Source: Ruminococcus sp. UBA4240 (lineage in GTDB: Bacteria > Bacillota > Clostridia > Oscillospirales > Ruminococcaceae). From it: DNA of 43,984 nt. The notes below the pieces were generated by a model, which searched no databases, was not told the DNA's origin, and saw only the letters and a program-made list of their open reading frames with translations. The DNA lies in the NCBI GenBank assembly GCA_002395525.1, contig DGXE01000015.1, positions 1-43,984 on the forward strand, written 5' to 3'. Of this stretch, positions 31,689 through 40,431 are shown piece by piece; positions within the stretch are counted from its first letter, which is position 1, and each line of letters opens with the position of its first letter. The translations under genes were made by a program, and so were the position numbers.

Positions 31689-32510
31689 ATGAAGAAAATA
31701 TTCACAGCGGAAACACCGGAGCTTGCCATGGAGGCAGCTGCAGCTGAATTCGGTGTGGCAGCGGACAGGATAACATTCAATGTTATCGAGCAGGGCAAAA
31801 AGGGCATACTGGGCATAGGCAGAGTCGATGCACAGGTAGAGGCGGAATATGAGCCCTCCAAGAGGGATGTGGCAATAGCATATCTTACCGATGTGCTCAG
31901 AAGCATGGGGGCAGAGGTGACCCTTGAAGCTGAGGAGACCGAGGACGGGCTGAAGATTGAGATAATAGGCGACACCTCCGGCAACATCATAGGCAGAAGG
32001 GGCGAGACCCTCGATGCTCTCCAGTACCTTACAAGCATGGCGGCAAACAAGTCCGACCGTGAGTATTACCGCATAAGCCTTGATTCCTGCGGCTACAGGG
32101 ACAAGAGAAAGACCGCCCTTGAGGAGCTTACCGCAAAGATATCAAAGACCGTTCTGCGCACAGGCAGACCTGTCACATTAGAGCCTATGAACCCCTATGA
32201 AAGACGCATCATCCACGCTGCTGTCAGCAGCATTGAGGGTGTAAGCTCCAAGAGCATCGGTGAGGAACCTTACAGAAAGGTAGTCATCTCCTCGGACAAT
32301 CCCAGACGTGACACCAGGGGCGGCAGAGGCAACAAAGGGGACAGGCGTGACGGCCACAGGGACGACTTCAAGAACAGCCGCAGAAGAGGGGAGAGAAAGC
32401 CCACATCAATGGATCTCAACAAGACCTCCTTTGAGCGTGAGTACAAGCGCCCCAAGCTTGAAGAATCAGACCTTATCACAGGAGATCTCTACGGTAAGAT
32501 AGAATTATAA
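31689..32510 (+). CDS. jag: RNA-binding protein Jag / KhpB
   Basis: A 273-residue protein with a Jag-N domain (MKKIFTAETPELAMEAAAAEFG; GKKGILGIG), a KH domain (about residues 80-150; GNIIGRRGETLDALQYL) and an R3H domain (about 155-205; MNPYERRIIHAAVSSIEGVSSKSIGEE). KhpB with KhpA binds many RNAs and affects cell elongation in streptococci. The last about 60 residues add an Arg/Gly/Asp-rich tail (RRDTRGGRGNKGDRRDGHRD), a possible extra RNA-binding region. It follows yidC by 81 bases. Confidence 0.93.
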   Translation: MKKIFTAETPELAMEAAAAEFGVAADRITFNVIEQGKKGILGIGRVDAQVEAEYEPSKRDVAIAYLTDVLRSMGAEVTLEAEETEDGLKIEIIGDTSGNIIGRRGETLDALQYLTSMAANKSDREYYRISLDSCGYRDKRKTALEELTAKISKTVLRTGRPVTLEPMNPYERRIIHAAVSSIEGVSSKSIGEEPYRKVVISSDNPRRDTRGGRGNKGDRRDGHRDDFKNSRRRGERKPTSMDLNKTSFEREYKRPKLEESDLITGDLYGKIEL

Positions 32511-32531
32511 AAAAGAAACGAAACATGGATA

Positions 32532-32556
32532 AAGCCGCCTTTCCGGCGGCTTTTCT
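32532..32556 (+). terminator. Intrinsic terminator after jag
   Basis: AAGCCGCC / GGCGGCTT 8-bp stem with 5-base loop and TTTTC tail, closing the rpmH-jag operon. Confidence 0.85.
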
Positions 32557-32569
32557 GTATCTTATCCCG

Positions 32570-32862
32570 GATCACATAAATATCTGTATATTTTATATAA
32601 TTCTATACTATAAGTATATTACAAAAAGTAATATTTATAACATATTATACTATATATAAATTACACATAGTATATTTTATATACATATTACAAACTGTAT
32701 TATTATTGTATATACTAACTGTATAGTAATTAATAATATTACTTATAGTAATATTATAACAAATAGTATATCTATTATTACCATTTGTATATTTATATAT
32801 CTTGAATATTCTCATATCATATGGTATAATCATTACAAAGATCTACAACAAAAGGAAAAGAT
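32570..32862. other. Very AT-rich spacer with palindromic motifs before mnmE
   Basis: About 250 bases of almost pure A/T. It contains palindromes TTACAAAAAGTAA (32619-32631) and TTACTTATAGTAA (32739-32751), an ACAAATAGTA (32759-32768) and an inverted ACAAATGGTA (32779-32788). No gene is credible here. The mnmE promoter lies at its right end. Confidence 0.7.
32802..32830 (+). promoter_or_regulatory. mnmE promoter
   Basis: -35 TTGAAT (32802-32807), 17-base spacer, perfect -10 TATAAT (32825-32830), about 33 bases before the ATG. Confidence 0.75.
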
Positions 32863-34212
32863 ATGGAAACTATTTGCGCTGTATCTACCCCCCCTGCGGC
32901 GGGAGGGATAGCAGTCATAAGACTGTCCGGAGAGAATGCCATCCCCATTGCGGAAAGCGTATTCAAGGGGAAAAAGCCCACACTTATGGAAGGCTACACC
33001 TGCGCCCACGGCTATATATACGATACGGATATTATTGATGAGGTTATACTGACAGTATATAGAGTACCCCATTCCTACACAGGGGAGGACGTGGTGGAAA
33101 TATCCTGTCACGGGGGCATATACGAAACGGAGCAGATACTTTCCCTGCTGTGCAGGAAGGGAGCATCCCCCGCAGGACCGGGAGAGTTTACAAAAAGAGC
33201 CTTCCTCAACGGGAAAATGGATCTTACCCGTGCGGAAGCTGTAATGGAGATGATAGGCGCCAGAGGTGCCGAACATCTCAGGCGTGCCCGCAGGGTAATG
33301 GAGGGGAGGCTCTATGCCCAAAGCTCTGCCTGTGCCGACAGCATACGCTCCATGTGTGCCGACATTGCCGCATGGAACGACTATCCGGATGAGGACATAC
33401 CCTTTGTGGACCCGGAGAAGCTGAAAGCACAGATATTGTCCGTAACAGAGCAGATAGAGGGCATACTGGAAAGGGCATCTGATTCCTCCATTGTGCGAAA
33501 CGGCATAGATACCGTTATCGCAGGCAAGCCCAATGTGGGCAAAAGCACCCTCATGAACCTGCTTGCAGGGAATGAGCGCAGCATAGTTACAGACATTGCA
33601 GGCACCACCCGTGACGTTATCGAGGAAAGTGTGCGGGTAGGGGCGGCTGTGCTCCGCCTGTCGGACACGGCAGGACTCCACGAGACATCCGACAAGGTAG
33701 AGGGTATGGGCATTGAAAGGGCTGTCTCCCGTATACGCACAGCGGATCTTATACTGGCAGTATTTGACAGCACATCAGCCCCTGACGATGAGGATATGAA
33801 GCTGATACAGCTTTGCAGAGAGTGTACCGGGGAATGTATAGCCATAATCAACAAGACCGACACAGGGGACAGCAAAAAGCTGTATGACCTTATCTCCCCA
33901 AGGTTTCCCCACACAGTGGAGATATCAGCAAAAACAGGGGAGGGGACAGACACCCTCAAAGCCCTGATAGAGAGCATGGTAAAGGGCAGTGACTCAGGCA
34001 ATGAGCTCATCATCAACGAACGTCAGAAGAAATGCCTTGAGGATGCCCTCTCCCTGCTGAAGGAAAGCTATGCAGCAGTAGATACCATAACTCTTGATGC
34101 TGTAGGCATACTCCTTGACGATGCCCTTGAAGAGCTCATGACCCTTTCGGGACAGAATGCATCAGAGTCTGTGGTAGATGAAGTATTTTCACGCTTCTGC
34201 GTGGGAAAGTAA
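32863..34212 (+). CDS. mnmE: tRNA modification GTPase MnmE
   Basis: A 449-residue GTPase that, with MnmG, installs the carboxymethylaminomethyl group at wobble uridine 34 of tRNAs. Order: folate-binding N-terminal domain (ICAVSTPPAAGGIAVIRLSGENA), helical domain, and an inserted G domain with G1 GKPNVGKST (about residues 222-230), G2 TTRDVIEE, G3 DTAGLHE, G4 NKTD; the C-terminal CVGK carries the essential cysteine. Length is normal. mnmG, often next, is not in the window. Confidence 0.97.
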   Translation: METICAVSTPPAAGGIAVIRLSGENAIPIAESVFKGKKPTLMEGYTCAHGYIYDTDIIDEVILTVYRVPHSYTGEDVVEISCHGGIYETEQILSLLCRKGASPAGPGEFTKRAFLNGKMDLTRAEAVMEMIGARGAEHLRRARRVMEGRLYAQSSACADSIRSMCADIAAWNDYPDEDIPFVDPEKLKAQILSVTEQIEGILERASDSSIVRNGIDTVIAGKPNVGKSTLMNLLAGNERSIVTDIAGTTRDVIEESVRVGAAVLRLSDTAGLHETSDKVEGMGIERAVSRIRTADLILAVFDSTSAPDDEDMKLIQLCRECTGECIAIINKTDTGDSKKLYDLISPRFPHTVEISAKTGEGTDTLKALIESMVKGSDSGNELIINERQKKCLEDALSLLKESYAAVDTITLDAVGILLDDALEELMTLSGQNASESVVDEVFSRFCVGK

Positions 34213-34220
34213 GGTGCAGT

Positions 34221-34856
34221 ATGAAAAAAGCAGGTATGCTGATAAGTGTGCTGATGGGTGTATCCATGAGCTTTTTCCTGTCCCTGACAGGAACCCTCCT
34301 CAGCGGACATTTCACAGTGCCCATGTGGCTCATCAGCTTTGGCATAAGCCTTGTCATAAGCCTTATGATCGGCTTTATAGTGCCAATGAAGCCCCTTACG
34401 GACAAGGTATGTGCTAAATTCGGGGCAGATGAGAAAAGCATAAAGGAAAAGCTAATATCCGCAGCCGTGGGAGATATAGTGTACACACCTGTCATAACCG
34501 TCATAATGTGCCTTGTAATGACATCCATTGCAGGGGCACAGATAGGGAATGCTATGAAGGGAGTGGATGCAGAGCTCGGGCAGACCACTTCCGCCCATGA
34601 GGAGCTTTTGGGGGAATATGCCGAAAAGCAGGAGGCAGGTGCGGATGAAGCAGAGCTTGCCTCCCTGCGTGAACAGATAGGCACACTTGAAGGCAAAAGG
34701 GAAGAGCTTTCCGCAAAGTACGCAGCGATGCAGGCAGCAAAGCCCTCCTTTGCAAGGGAGATATGGCTGTCACTGGCGGTATGCCTTGCTGTGGGATTTG
34801 TGCTGTGCTTCTTCCTCACACCAATGTTCATAAGGATAGTTATGAAAAGAATGTAA
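34221..34856 (+). CDS. Hypothetical membrane protein with a coiled-coil loop
   Basis: A 211-residue protein with about four hydrophobic helices (GMLISVLMGVSMSFFLSL; MWLISFGISLVISLMIGFIV; VITVIMCLVMTSIAG; IWLSLAVCLAVGFVLCFF). Between helices three and four there is a hydrophilic loop of about 70 residues (roughly 112-180) rich in Glu/Ala with heptad-like spacing (EAELASLREQIGTLEGKREE). It starts 8 bases after mnmE with AAGGTG upstream, so it is co-transcribed with mnmE. The first two helices resemble DUF2798-type proteins, but the match is weak. Confidence 0.6.
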   Translation: MKKAGMLISVLMGVSMSFFLSLTGTLLSGHFTVPMWLISFGISLVISLMIGFIVPMKPLTDKVCAKFGADEKSIKEKLISAAVGDIVYTPVITVIMCLVMTSIAGAQIGNAMKGVDAELGQTTSAHEELLGEYAEKQEAGADEAELASLREQIGTLEGKREELSAKYAAMQAAKPSFAREIWLSLAVCLAVGFVLCFFLTPMFIRIVMKRM

Positions 34857-34881
34857 TGGATAATCCCGTATGAAACCCCTG

Positions 34882-34916
34882 AACAGGCACTGTGCCATGC
34901 ATAGTGCCTGTTTTTT
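34882..34916 (+). terminator. Intrinsic terminator after the mnmE operon
   Basis: AACAGGCACT / AGTGCCTGTT 10-bp stem followed by TTTT. The rest of the spacer to 35161 is AT-rich and ends in the dnaA promoter; no gene found. Confidence 0.9.
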
Positions 34917-35074
34917 ATGCTATAAGCTTAGCTTTCCATAGTTGATTTTCATTATCAAAAAATTAAAATATTATACAATTATAATTTTAAAACACAGCTT
35001 TGCTGAATGCCCTCAAACGGCTTCATATCAACATTTTTTATCATTGGTAAAATTCACCAAATTCTCGGTTTTGC

Positions 35075-35103
35075 TTGATTTTTAAAGCCGTTTATGGTAT
35101 ACT
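35075..35103 (+). promoter_or_regulatory. dnaA promoter
   Basis: -35 TTGATT (35075-35080), 17-base spacer, -10 TATACT (35098-35103), leaving a leader of about 50 bases. Confidence 0.7.
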
Positions 35104-35161
35104 ATATTAGTATGCATCTGTATATGCAGAAAAGCACAATACTTACAGTGAGGACTTGAAA

Positions 35162-36523
35162 ATGGATTCTTTCAGCGACATCTACCGGATGGTGGATGAT
35201 CATATAAAAACCCTTATAGATAAGGAAAACGGCATTCCCCGTGTGGGCTATGACCTGTGGATAAAGCCCCTTATCCCCATAAAGCTTGAGGACAATGTGG
35301 CATACTTCACCCATGAAAAGGGGGATTTTCACGCAAAGATAACAATGGAGCACTACCATGACATAATATGCCGCTCCTTTGCGGAGACTGTGGGATTTAC
35401 CCCGGAGATAGTCATAACCGCTGAGAAAGACAGCACACAGGACGGGCAAGGGTCAGAGGATGTCTCCGGTACAAATGACCCTGCCGATAGCCCTGCAGAG
35501 CCAAAGGGCAGCTATGAATACTCCTTTGACAACTATATAGTGGGCAGGAGCAATGAATTTGCCCATGCAGCCGCCAAGGCAGTGGCATCCACACCCGGCG
35601 GGGCGTATAACCCCCTTTTCATCTACGGTCCCTCCGGTGTGGGGAAGACTCATCTGCTGCGTGCCATTGCCAATGAGCTTGAGCACGGCAAGGGGCTGAA
35701 GGTCATATACGTAACAGGTGAAATATTCACCGTAGAGCTCATTGATTCCATACAGCACAACGACACCATGAGCTTCAAGAAGAAGTACAGGAATGCGGAT
35801 GTGCTGCTTATGGACGATATACAGTTCATATCCGGCAAGGAAAGCACACAGGAAGAATTTTTCCACACCTTCAACGAGCTCTTCACCCACGGCAAGCAGA
35901 TAGTTCTTTCCTCCGACCGCCCCCCCAAGGACATAAAGACCCTTGAAGACAGGATACGCACCCGATTTGAACAGGGGCTCATAGCGGACATACAGTCCCC
36001 GGACTATGAGACAAGGATAGCGGTCATAAAGCGCAAATGCAAGCTGTTGTCACTGGATCTGACCGAGGAGGTCACAGACTATATCGCCACCCGCCTTTCC
36101 ACCAATATGCGCCAGCTTGAGGGCTGCGTGAAAAAGCTGAAGGCATATGAGCATCTGATGAACACCGCCCCCCAGATGGCACAGGCACAGAATGCGGTGA
36201 GGGAGATACTCTCCGACACTGAAATGCCCGACATCACCACGGAGGATATAATATCCCGTGTGGCAGCCGTCTTCTCCGTAACGCCCGAGGAGATACACTC
36301 CAACAGCCGCAGCCAGAACATCACCCTTGCAAGGAGCGTATCCTGCTATGTGCTTTCCAAGATAACGGGTATGTCTTTGCAGGAGATAGGGGCTGAATTC
36401 GGGAAGAATCACTCCACTGTCAGCTACTACATCTCCCAGGTGGAGATGAAGATGAACAACGACAGGATAATGAAGGACAACATCGAGGATATTATCCGCA
36501 ACTTAAAGCAAAACAAACAATGA
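35162..36523 (+). CDS. dnaA: Replication initiator DnaA, with an atypical DNA-binding loop
   Basis: A 453-residue initiator. Domain I (about 1-85), an acidic linker (about 90-118), AAA+ domain III with Walker A GPSGVGKTHLL and Walker B VLLMDDIQFI, and helix-turn-helix domain IV. Domain IV departs from the usual form: the signature normally reading GGRDHTTV is FGKNHSTV (413-420), so Asn416 takes the place of E. coli Asp433 and Ser418 that of Thr435, and the upstream helix reads LARSVSCYVLS instead of PRQIAMYL. The start at 35162 has GAGGA seven bases upstream; a TTG two codons earlier is possible. One canonical TTATCCACA (inverted, 35256-35264) lies in its coding region. Confidence 0.96.
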   Translation: MDSFSDIYRMVDDHIKTLIDKENGIPRVGYDLWIKPLIPIKLEDNVAYFTHEKGDFHAKITMEHYHDIICRSFAETVGFTPEIVITAEKDSTQDGQGSEDVSGTNDPADSPAEPKGSYEYSFDNYIVGRSNEFAHAAAKAVASTPGGAYNPLFIYGPSGVGKTHLLRAIANELEHGKGLKVIYVTGEIFTVELIDSIQHNDTMSFKKKYRNADVLLMDDIQFISGKESTQEEFFHTFNELFTHGKQIVLSSDRPPKDIKTLEDRIRTRFEQGLIADIQSPDYETRIAVIKRKCKLLSLDLTEEVTDYIATRLSTNMRQLEGCVKKLKAYEHLMNTAPQMAQAQNAVREILSDTEMPDITTEDIISRVAAVFSVTPEEIHSNSRSQNITLARSVSCYVLSKITGMSLQEIGAEFGKNHSTVSYYISQVEMKMNNDRIMKDNIEDIIRNLKQNKQ

Positions 36524-37206
36524 GCGGCTTGATCGCAGCTCCTCTTCTGCCTGTCTACCTGTTGCTTGTCCGGGTTTTTTCAACAATTTTGAAAGTTGTG
36601 CAAAGTATACAAAATGCCATAGCTACAATATACTTTCTTGAATGGCTTTATTAAAGGGAAAATTACAAACTGTAACCTTTTGTTACCACTTGTCAATTGA
36701 CATATGCAATAAAATTAAATTTACTTTTAGTAATACTCATTCAAAAATATACTGATAGTTTTAGAAAATAAACGATTTCGGGGCAAAATACAGATAGTTT
36801 AACCCTGTTTTTTCAACATCATGTTGAAAAGCCTGTTAAAAAGCGATACACCGTCAGGCCAAAAAATTACACTGCGGTTACAAAGCCATCGGCGGCAGTT
36901 TACTAAATGTATAATCGGACTGTGATATGATCTTTCAACACAGATTTTCAACATAATTTAAAATTTAACATGATTTTCAAAATAATCTGACTTTCAACAT
37001 TTAGTTTTTCATGTGTTTCAACAGGCATTTTTATCATTTGACTATTCAACATTTTACCAACACGCCGCCTTATGATAAATTATTCTTTATCCAAAAGGAA
37101 AAAGGGAATTTTCAAAGGTTTCAACACTACAACAAATACATCAAAAACAAGATAGATTGATTATCATCAAAAGAATGATGAGCATTAAATGAAAAGGAGA
37201 ATGGCA
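36524..37206. other. oriC: Candidate replication origin (oriC) between dnaA and dnaN
   Basis: A 683-base AT-rich spacer without a gene. NTTTCAACA-type boxes occur at 36577, 36810, 36822 (inverted), 36932, 36945, 36991, 37015, 37043 (TATTCAACA) and 37118, mostly in one direction. Palindromes TTACAAACTGTAA (36663-36675) and TTACTTTTAGTAA (36721-36733) lie in the most AT-rich part (36690-36780), which could be the unwinding element. The position matches the Bacillus oriC. The boxes are not the canonical TTATCCACA. Confidence 0.65.
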
Positions 37207-38307
37207 ATGAGATTCACCGTAGAGAGAAAGACATTTCTTGAATCAATCAACAATATCTCAAGAGTAGTACCTCAGAGATCCACCATACCCTGTCTTGAAG
37301 GCATTAAGTTCTATATCGACGGGGGAAAGCTGGAGATAACAGGCTATGACATGGAGTTAGGGCTGCAGAACGTCATAGAAGCCGAAAGCGAGGATCACGG
37401 TGAATTTATCCTCAATGCCCGCATATTCTGCAGCATAGTAGGAAAGCTGGACAGCGACAAGATAACCGTTGAGGTGGACAGCAACCTGAAGACCACCATA
37501 ACAGGTGGCAATGCCATATACAATATCCCTGCAATGTCGGCGGATGAGTACCCTTCACTTCCTGATATCGACAGATCCGATTCCTTTGCCGTGCCCCAGG
37601 CAGTCCTGAAGAGCATGATAAGCCAGACCTCCTATGCGGTGAGCCAGCTTGACAGCAAGCCTATACTCAAGGGTGAGCTATTCGAGATACAGGATAAGGT
37701 GTTCAACATGGTGGCAATAGACGGCTTCCGCCTTGCCATCAGAAAAGAAGCGATAGATACAGAGGATGTATTCAACTTCGTTATAAAATCCCGCAGCCTG
37801 CTTGAAGCAGAAAAGCTCCTGAAGGATGACAACGATGCGGCAGTAAACGTATACGTCACAAAGAAGTTCACCGCCTTTGAGATGAACGGCTATACCCTTA
37901 TAACAAGGGTGCTGGAGGGCGAGTTCCACAACTACAAGGGCTCTATCCCGAAAAGCTACGATACAGAGGTAATAATCAACGTAAACAGCTTTGTGTACAT
38001 TCTGGACCGGTGTATGCTGCTTATAGACGAGCATACCAAGGCACCTGTCCGCTGCCTTTTTGAGGACGGGAAGCTGAAGGTCACCACATCCACATCACAG
38101 GGCAATTTCTACGACGAGATGAATGTGGAGATGAGCGGGAACAGAGTGGAGATAGGCTTTAACTGCAAATATCTGCTGGAGGCCCTCAAGCACTCCGGAT
38201 GTGATGAGGTAAAGCTGCAGATGGGCTCCCCCACATCTCCCATGAAGATGGTCCCTCTCAGCGGTGACAGCTTTACATTCCTTGTTCTGCCCGTAAGGCT
38301 GAAGTGA
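37207..38307 (+). CDS. dnaN: DNA polymerase III beta sliding clamp
   Basis: A 366-residue protein of three repeated clamp domains that tethers DNA polymerase to DNA. Typical stretches: MRFTVERKTFLESINNISRVVPQRSTIPCLEGI, ADEYPSLP and the C-terminal MKMVPLSGDSFTFLVLPVRLK, which forms part of the partner-binding cleft and ends with the conserved LP.R pattern. The start at 37207 (MRFTVERK) has AGGAGA seven bases upstream; the ATG at 37189 in frame would add six residues covering that site. Confidence 0.97.
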   Translation: MRFTVERKTFLESINNISRVVPQRSTIPCLEGIKFYIDGGKLEITGYDMELGLQNVIEAESEDHGEFILNARIFCSIVGKLDSDKITVEVDSNLKTTITGGNAIYNIPAMSADEYPSLPDIDRSDSFAVPQAVLKSMISQTSYAVSQLDSKPILKGELFEIQDKVFNMVAIDGFRLAIRKEAIDTEDVFNFVIKSRSLLEAEKLLKDDNDAAVNVYVTKKFTAFEMNGYTLITRVLEGEFHNYKGSIPKSYDTEVIINVNSFVYILDRCMLLIDEHTKAPVRCLFEDGKLKVTTSTSQGNFYDEMNVEMSGNRVEIGFNCKYLLEALKHSGCDEVKLQMGSPTSPMKMVPLSGDSFTFLVLPVRLK

Positions 38308-38312
38308 TAAGT

Positions 38313-38540
38313 ATGAAAAAGATAGAAGTAAAGGTAAGGCCTCCCTATATAAAGCTGGGGGATCTCATCAAGTTCAGCGGAGCTGCCGAGACCGGCGGGG
38401 ACGCAAAGAACATGATAGCAGACGGCATATGCTATGTAAACGATGAGGTATGCACCCAGAGGGGAAAGAAGATAACCGACAAAGACACAGTCAAGATAGT
38501 TTTTGAGGATGAAGAGCTCATAATAACGGTCACTTTCTGA
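38313..38540 (+). CDS. yaaA: S4-domain RNA-binding protein (YaaA/RlbA type)
   Basis: A 75-residue protein consisting almost only of an S4 domain: PYIKLGDLIKFSGAAETGGDAKNMIADGICYVNDEVCTQRGKKI, closely following the pattern of the small S4 protein encoded between dnaN and recF in Firmicutes. It probably binds structured rRNA. The ATG at 38313 is preferred over a GTG at 38304 that overlaps the dnaN stop. Only one base separates it from recF. Confidence 0.92.
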   Translation: MKKIEVKVRPPYIKLGDLIKFSGAAETGGDAKNMIADGICYVNDEVCTQRGKKITDKDTVKIVFEDEELIITVTF

Positions 38541-38541
38541 T

Positions 38542-39660
38542 ATGTATATTACATCAATAAAGGCAGACGGCTATAAAAACCTTGACGGAGTGGATATAGT
38601 CCCCGACAGGGGGATAAATATACTTGCGGGGGAAAATGCCCAGGGCAAGACAAACATGATAGAGGCCATATGGACCATGACAGGCTGCCACTCATTCAGG
38701 GGCACCCGTGACAGGGACATAATCGGCTTTGAAAAGCAGAGGGCGGATATATCCCTTACCTTTGAGGATGCTGTCAGGGAGCAAAGCATATCCCTTGCAG
38801 TGAAGAAGGGGAATATCAAGGACAAGGATATATACCTCAACGGGGTGAAGGTGCCCCTGCTCTCTAAGCTGTTCGGCACCCTGAAATGTGTTGTATTCAC
38901 CCCGGAGGATCTGAGCCTTACAAAGGGCTCTCCCGACAGGCGCAGATCCTTTGTGGATCTGTGTGCATCTCAGCTCAAACCCTCCTTTGTCTATGCCCTT
39001 AACAAGTACAACAGCATCCTATCCCAGAGAAACGCCCTTATCAAGGATATTTCCGCCGGCCTTGCCCCGAAGGACACCCTTGGCATATGGGATGAGCAGC
39101 TTGCAAAAACAGGTGCGTATATATCCGTCATAAGGGATATATACTGCAGGAGCCTTAATAAGTATGCCTCTCATCTTTATGATGATATTACAAATGGTAA
39201 AGAAAAACTTCAATTATACTATTTGTCAAGTATCTATGACAGTATAGAAAGCACCGACTTTGAGGGGGAGCTGTCTGAGATATACCTTGAAAAGCTGAGG
39301 GCATCCGTGAATGAGGATATACGGGTGGGATACACCCTTTACGGCATTCACAGGGACGACCTGAGCATTCGTATAGACGGCCTTCTGGTAAGGGACTTCG
39401 GCTCACAGGGTCAGCAGCGCTCGGCAGCCATTGCCATGAAGGCAGCCCAGGCGCAGATAATAAGGGATGAATGCAAGGATCCGCCGGTCATGCTCCTTGA
39501 TGATGTTCTGAGCGAGCTTGATGCAGGCAGGAGGGAATTCATCCTTGGGAGGATCCCGGGGATGCAGGTATTCATCACCACCTGCGAGCTTTTGGGTGAT
39601 ATGCCGAAGAATGCGAAGATATTCAGGGTTGAAAAAGGGAAAATAATAAGTAATAGGTAA
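38542..39660 (+). CDS. recF: DNA repair ATPase RecF
   Basis: A 372-residue SMC-like ATPase that helps load RecA at gaps. Walker A GENAQGKTNMIEAIW (about residues 31-45), the family segment CHSFRGTRDRDIIGF, FTPEDLSLTKGSPDRRRSFVDL and the ABC signature region DFGSQGQQRSAAIAMK followed by Walker B VMLLDDVLSELD are intact. Codons at 39170-39245 are much more AT-rich than the rest of the gene; this patch carries ACAAATGGTA and an inverted ACAAATAGTA. No frameshift. Confidence 0.96.
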   Translation: MYITSIKADGYKNLDGVDIVPDRGINILAGENAQGKTNMIEAIWTMTGCHSFRGTRDRDIIGFEKQRADISLTFEDAVREQSISLAVKKGNIKDKDIYLNGVKVPLLSKLFGTLKCVVFTPEDLSLTKGSPDRRRSFVDLCASQLKPSFVYALNKYNSILSQRNALIKDISAGLAPKDTLGIWDEQLAKTGAYISVIRDIYCRSLNKYASHLYDDITNGKEKLQLYYLSSIYDSIESTDFEGELSEIYLEKLRASVNEDIRVGYTLYGIHRDDLSIRIDGLLVRDFGSQGQQRSAAIAMKAAQAQIIRDECKDPPVMLLDDVLSELDAGRREFILGRIPGMQVFITTCELLGDMPKNAKIFRVEKGKIISNR

Positions 39661-39685
39661 GTCTCCTCAAAAAGAAGATGTTTCA

Positions 39686-39931
39686 ATGTATATTCACATA
39701 GGAAATGAAAGAACTGTAAGGACCGGGGATATCATAGGCATATTTGATATAGAGACCACTGTGTCCGCTGAAACAAGGGAATACATTGCAGCAGCGGGCA
39801 AGAGAAAGAATGCGGTGTATGTATCCTACGATATGCCCAAGTGCTTTATATGTGCCGTGGAAGACGGCAAGGAAAAGGTCTACGTGACCAACATATCATC
39901 GAGAACGGTCATCAAAAGAAGTAATAGCTAG
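39686..39931 (+). CDS. remB: RemB/DUF370-family regulator
   Basis: An 81-residue protein of the extracellular-matrix regulator family: MYIHIGNERTVRTGDIIGIFDIETT, then a positively charged middle (AAGKRKNAVYVSYDMPKCFI) and the C-terminal KVYVTNISSRTVIKR. It occupies the standard place between recF and gyrB. The related Bacillus RemA is a ring-forming DNA-binding activator. The TAG stop is supplied by the first CTAG of the adjacent repeat array, so the last residues may derive from the repeat insertion. Confidence 0.93.
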   Translation: MYIHIGNERTVRTGDIIGIFDIETTVSAETREYIAAAGKRKNAVYVSYDMPKCFICAVEDGKEKVYVTNISSRTVIKRSNS

Positions 39932-40417
39932 GTGGCTAGGTTTCAGGCTGCTAGGCACTAGCCTGAAACAGTAAGCTGATAGTCTTACCTTATGTTTTAT
40001 GTAAAAGTATAGATTTTGCAGGATAGAGGAAAGCAAGCGATTGATTATCCGTCAAAGCCTGATCCCCAGCCACCTAAACCCTGACTCCTAGTAGGTGGCT
40101 AGGTTCCAGGCTGCTAGGCACTAGCCTGAAACAGTAATCTGATAGTTTTACCTTATGTTTTATGTAAAAGTATAGTTTTTGCAGGATAGAGGGAAGCAAG
40201 CAATTGATTATCCGTCAAAGCCTGATTCCTAGCCACCTAAACCCTAACTCCTAGTAGGTGGCTAGGTTTCAGGCTGCTAGGCACTAGCCTGAAACAGTAA
40301 GCTTATAGTCTTACCTTATGTTTATGTAAAAGTATAGCTTTTGCAGGATAGAGGGAAGCAAGCGATTGATTATCCGTCAAAGCCTGATCCCTATCCACCT
40401 AAACCCTGACCCCTAGT
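39929..40417. repeat. Three tandem 163-bp intergenic repeats before gyrB
   Basis: Units start at 39929, 40092 and 40255 (spacing exactly 163; the last is one base shorter). Each begins TAGGTGGCTAGG and ends near CCTAGCCACCTA (exact in unit two), so the ends are inverted repeats, and each has an inner hairpin TTTCAGGCT / AGCCTGAAA (TTCCAGG in unit two). The core contains TTTGCAGGATAGAGG and CCGTCAAAGCCTGAT. Units differ by a few substitutions. They fill the 500-base remB-gyrB spacer; no gene found there. Confidence 0.93.
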
Positions 40418-40431
40418 AAAGGAAGTATATT

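Noticed and set aside
35256..35264. Canonical inverted DnaA box TTATCCACA
   Set aside because: A single copy within the dnaA coding sequence, where the bases encode Leu-Trp-Ile; not enough to define an origin.
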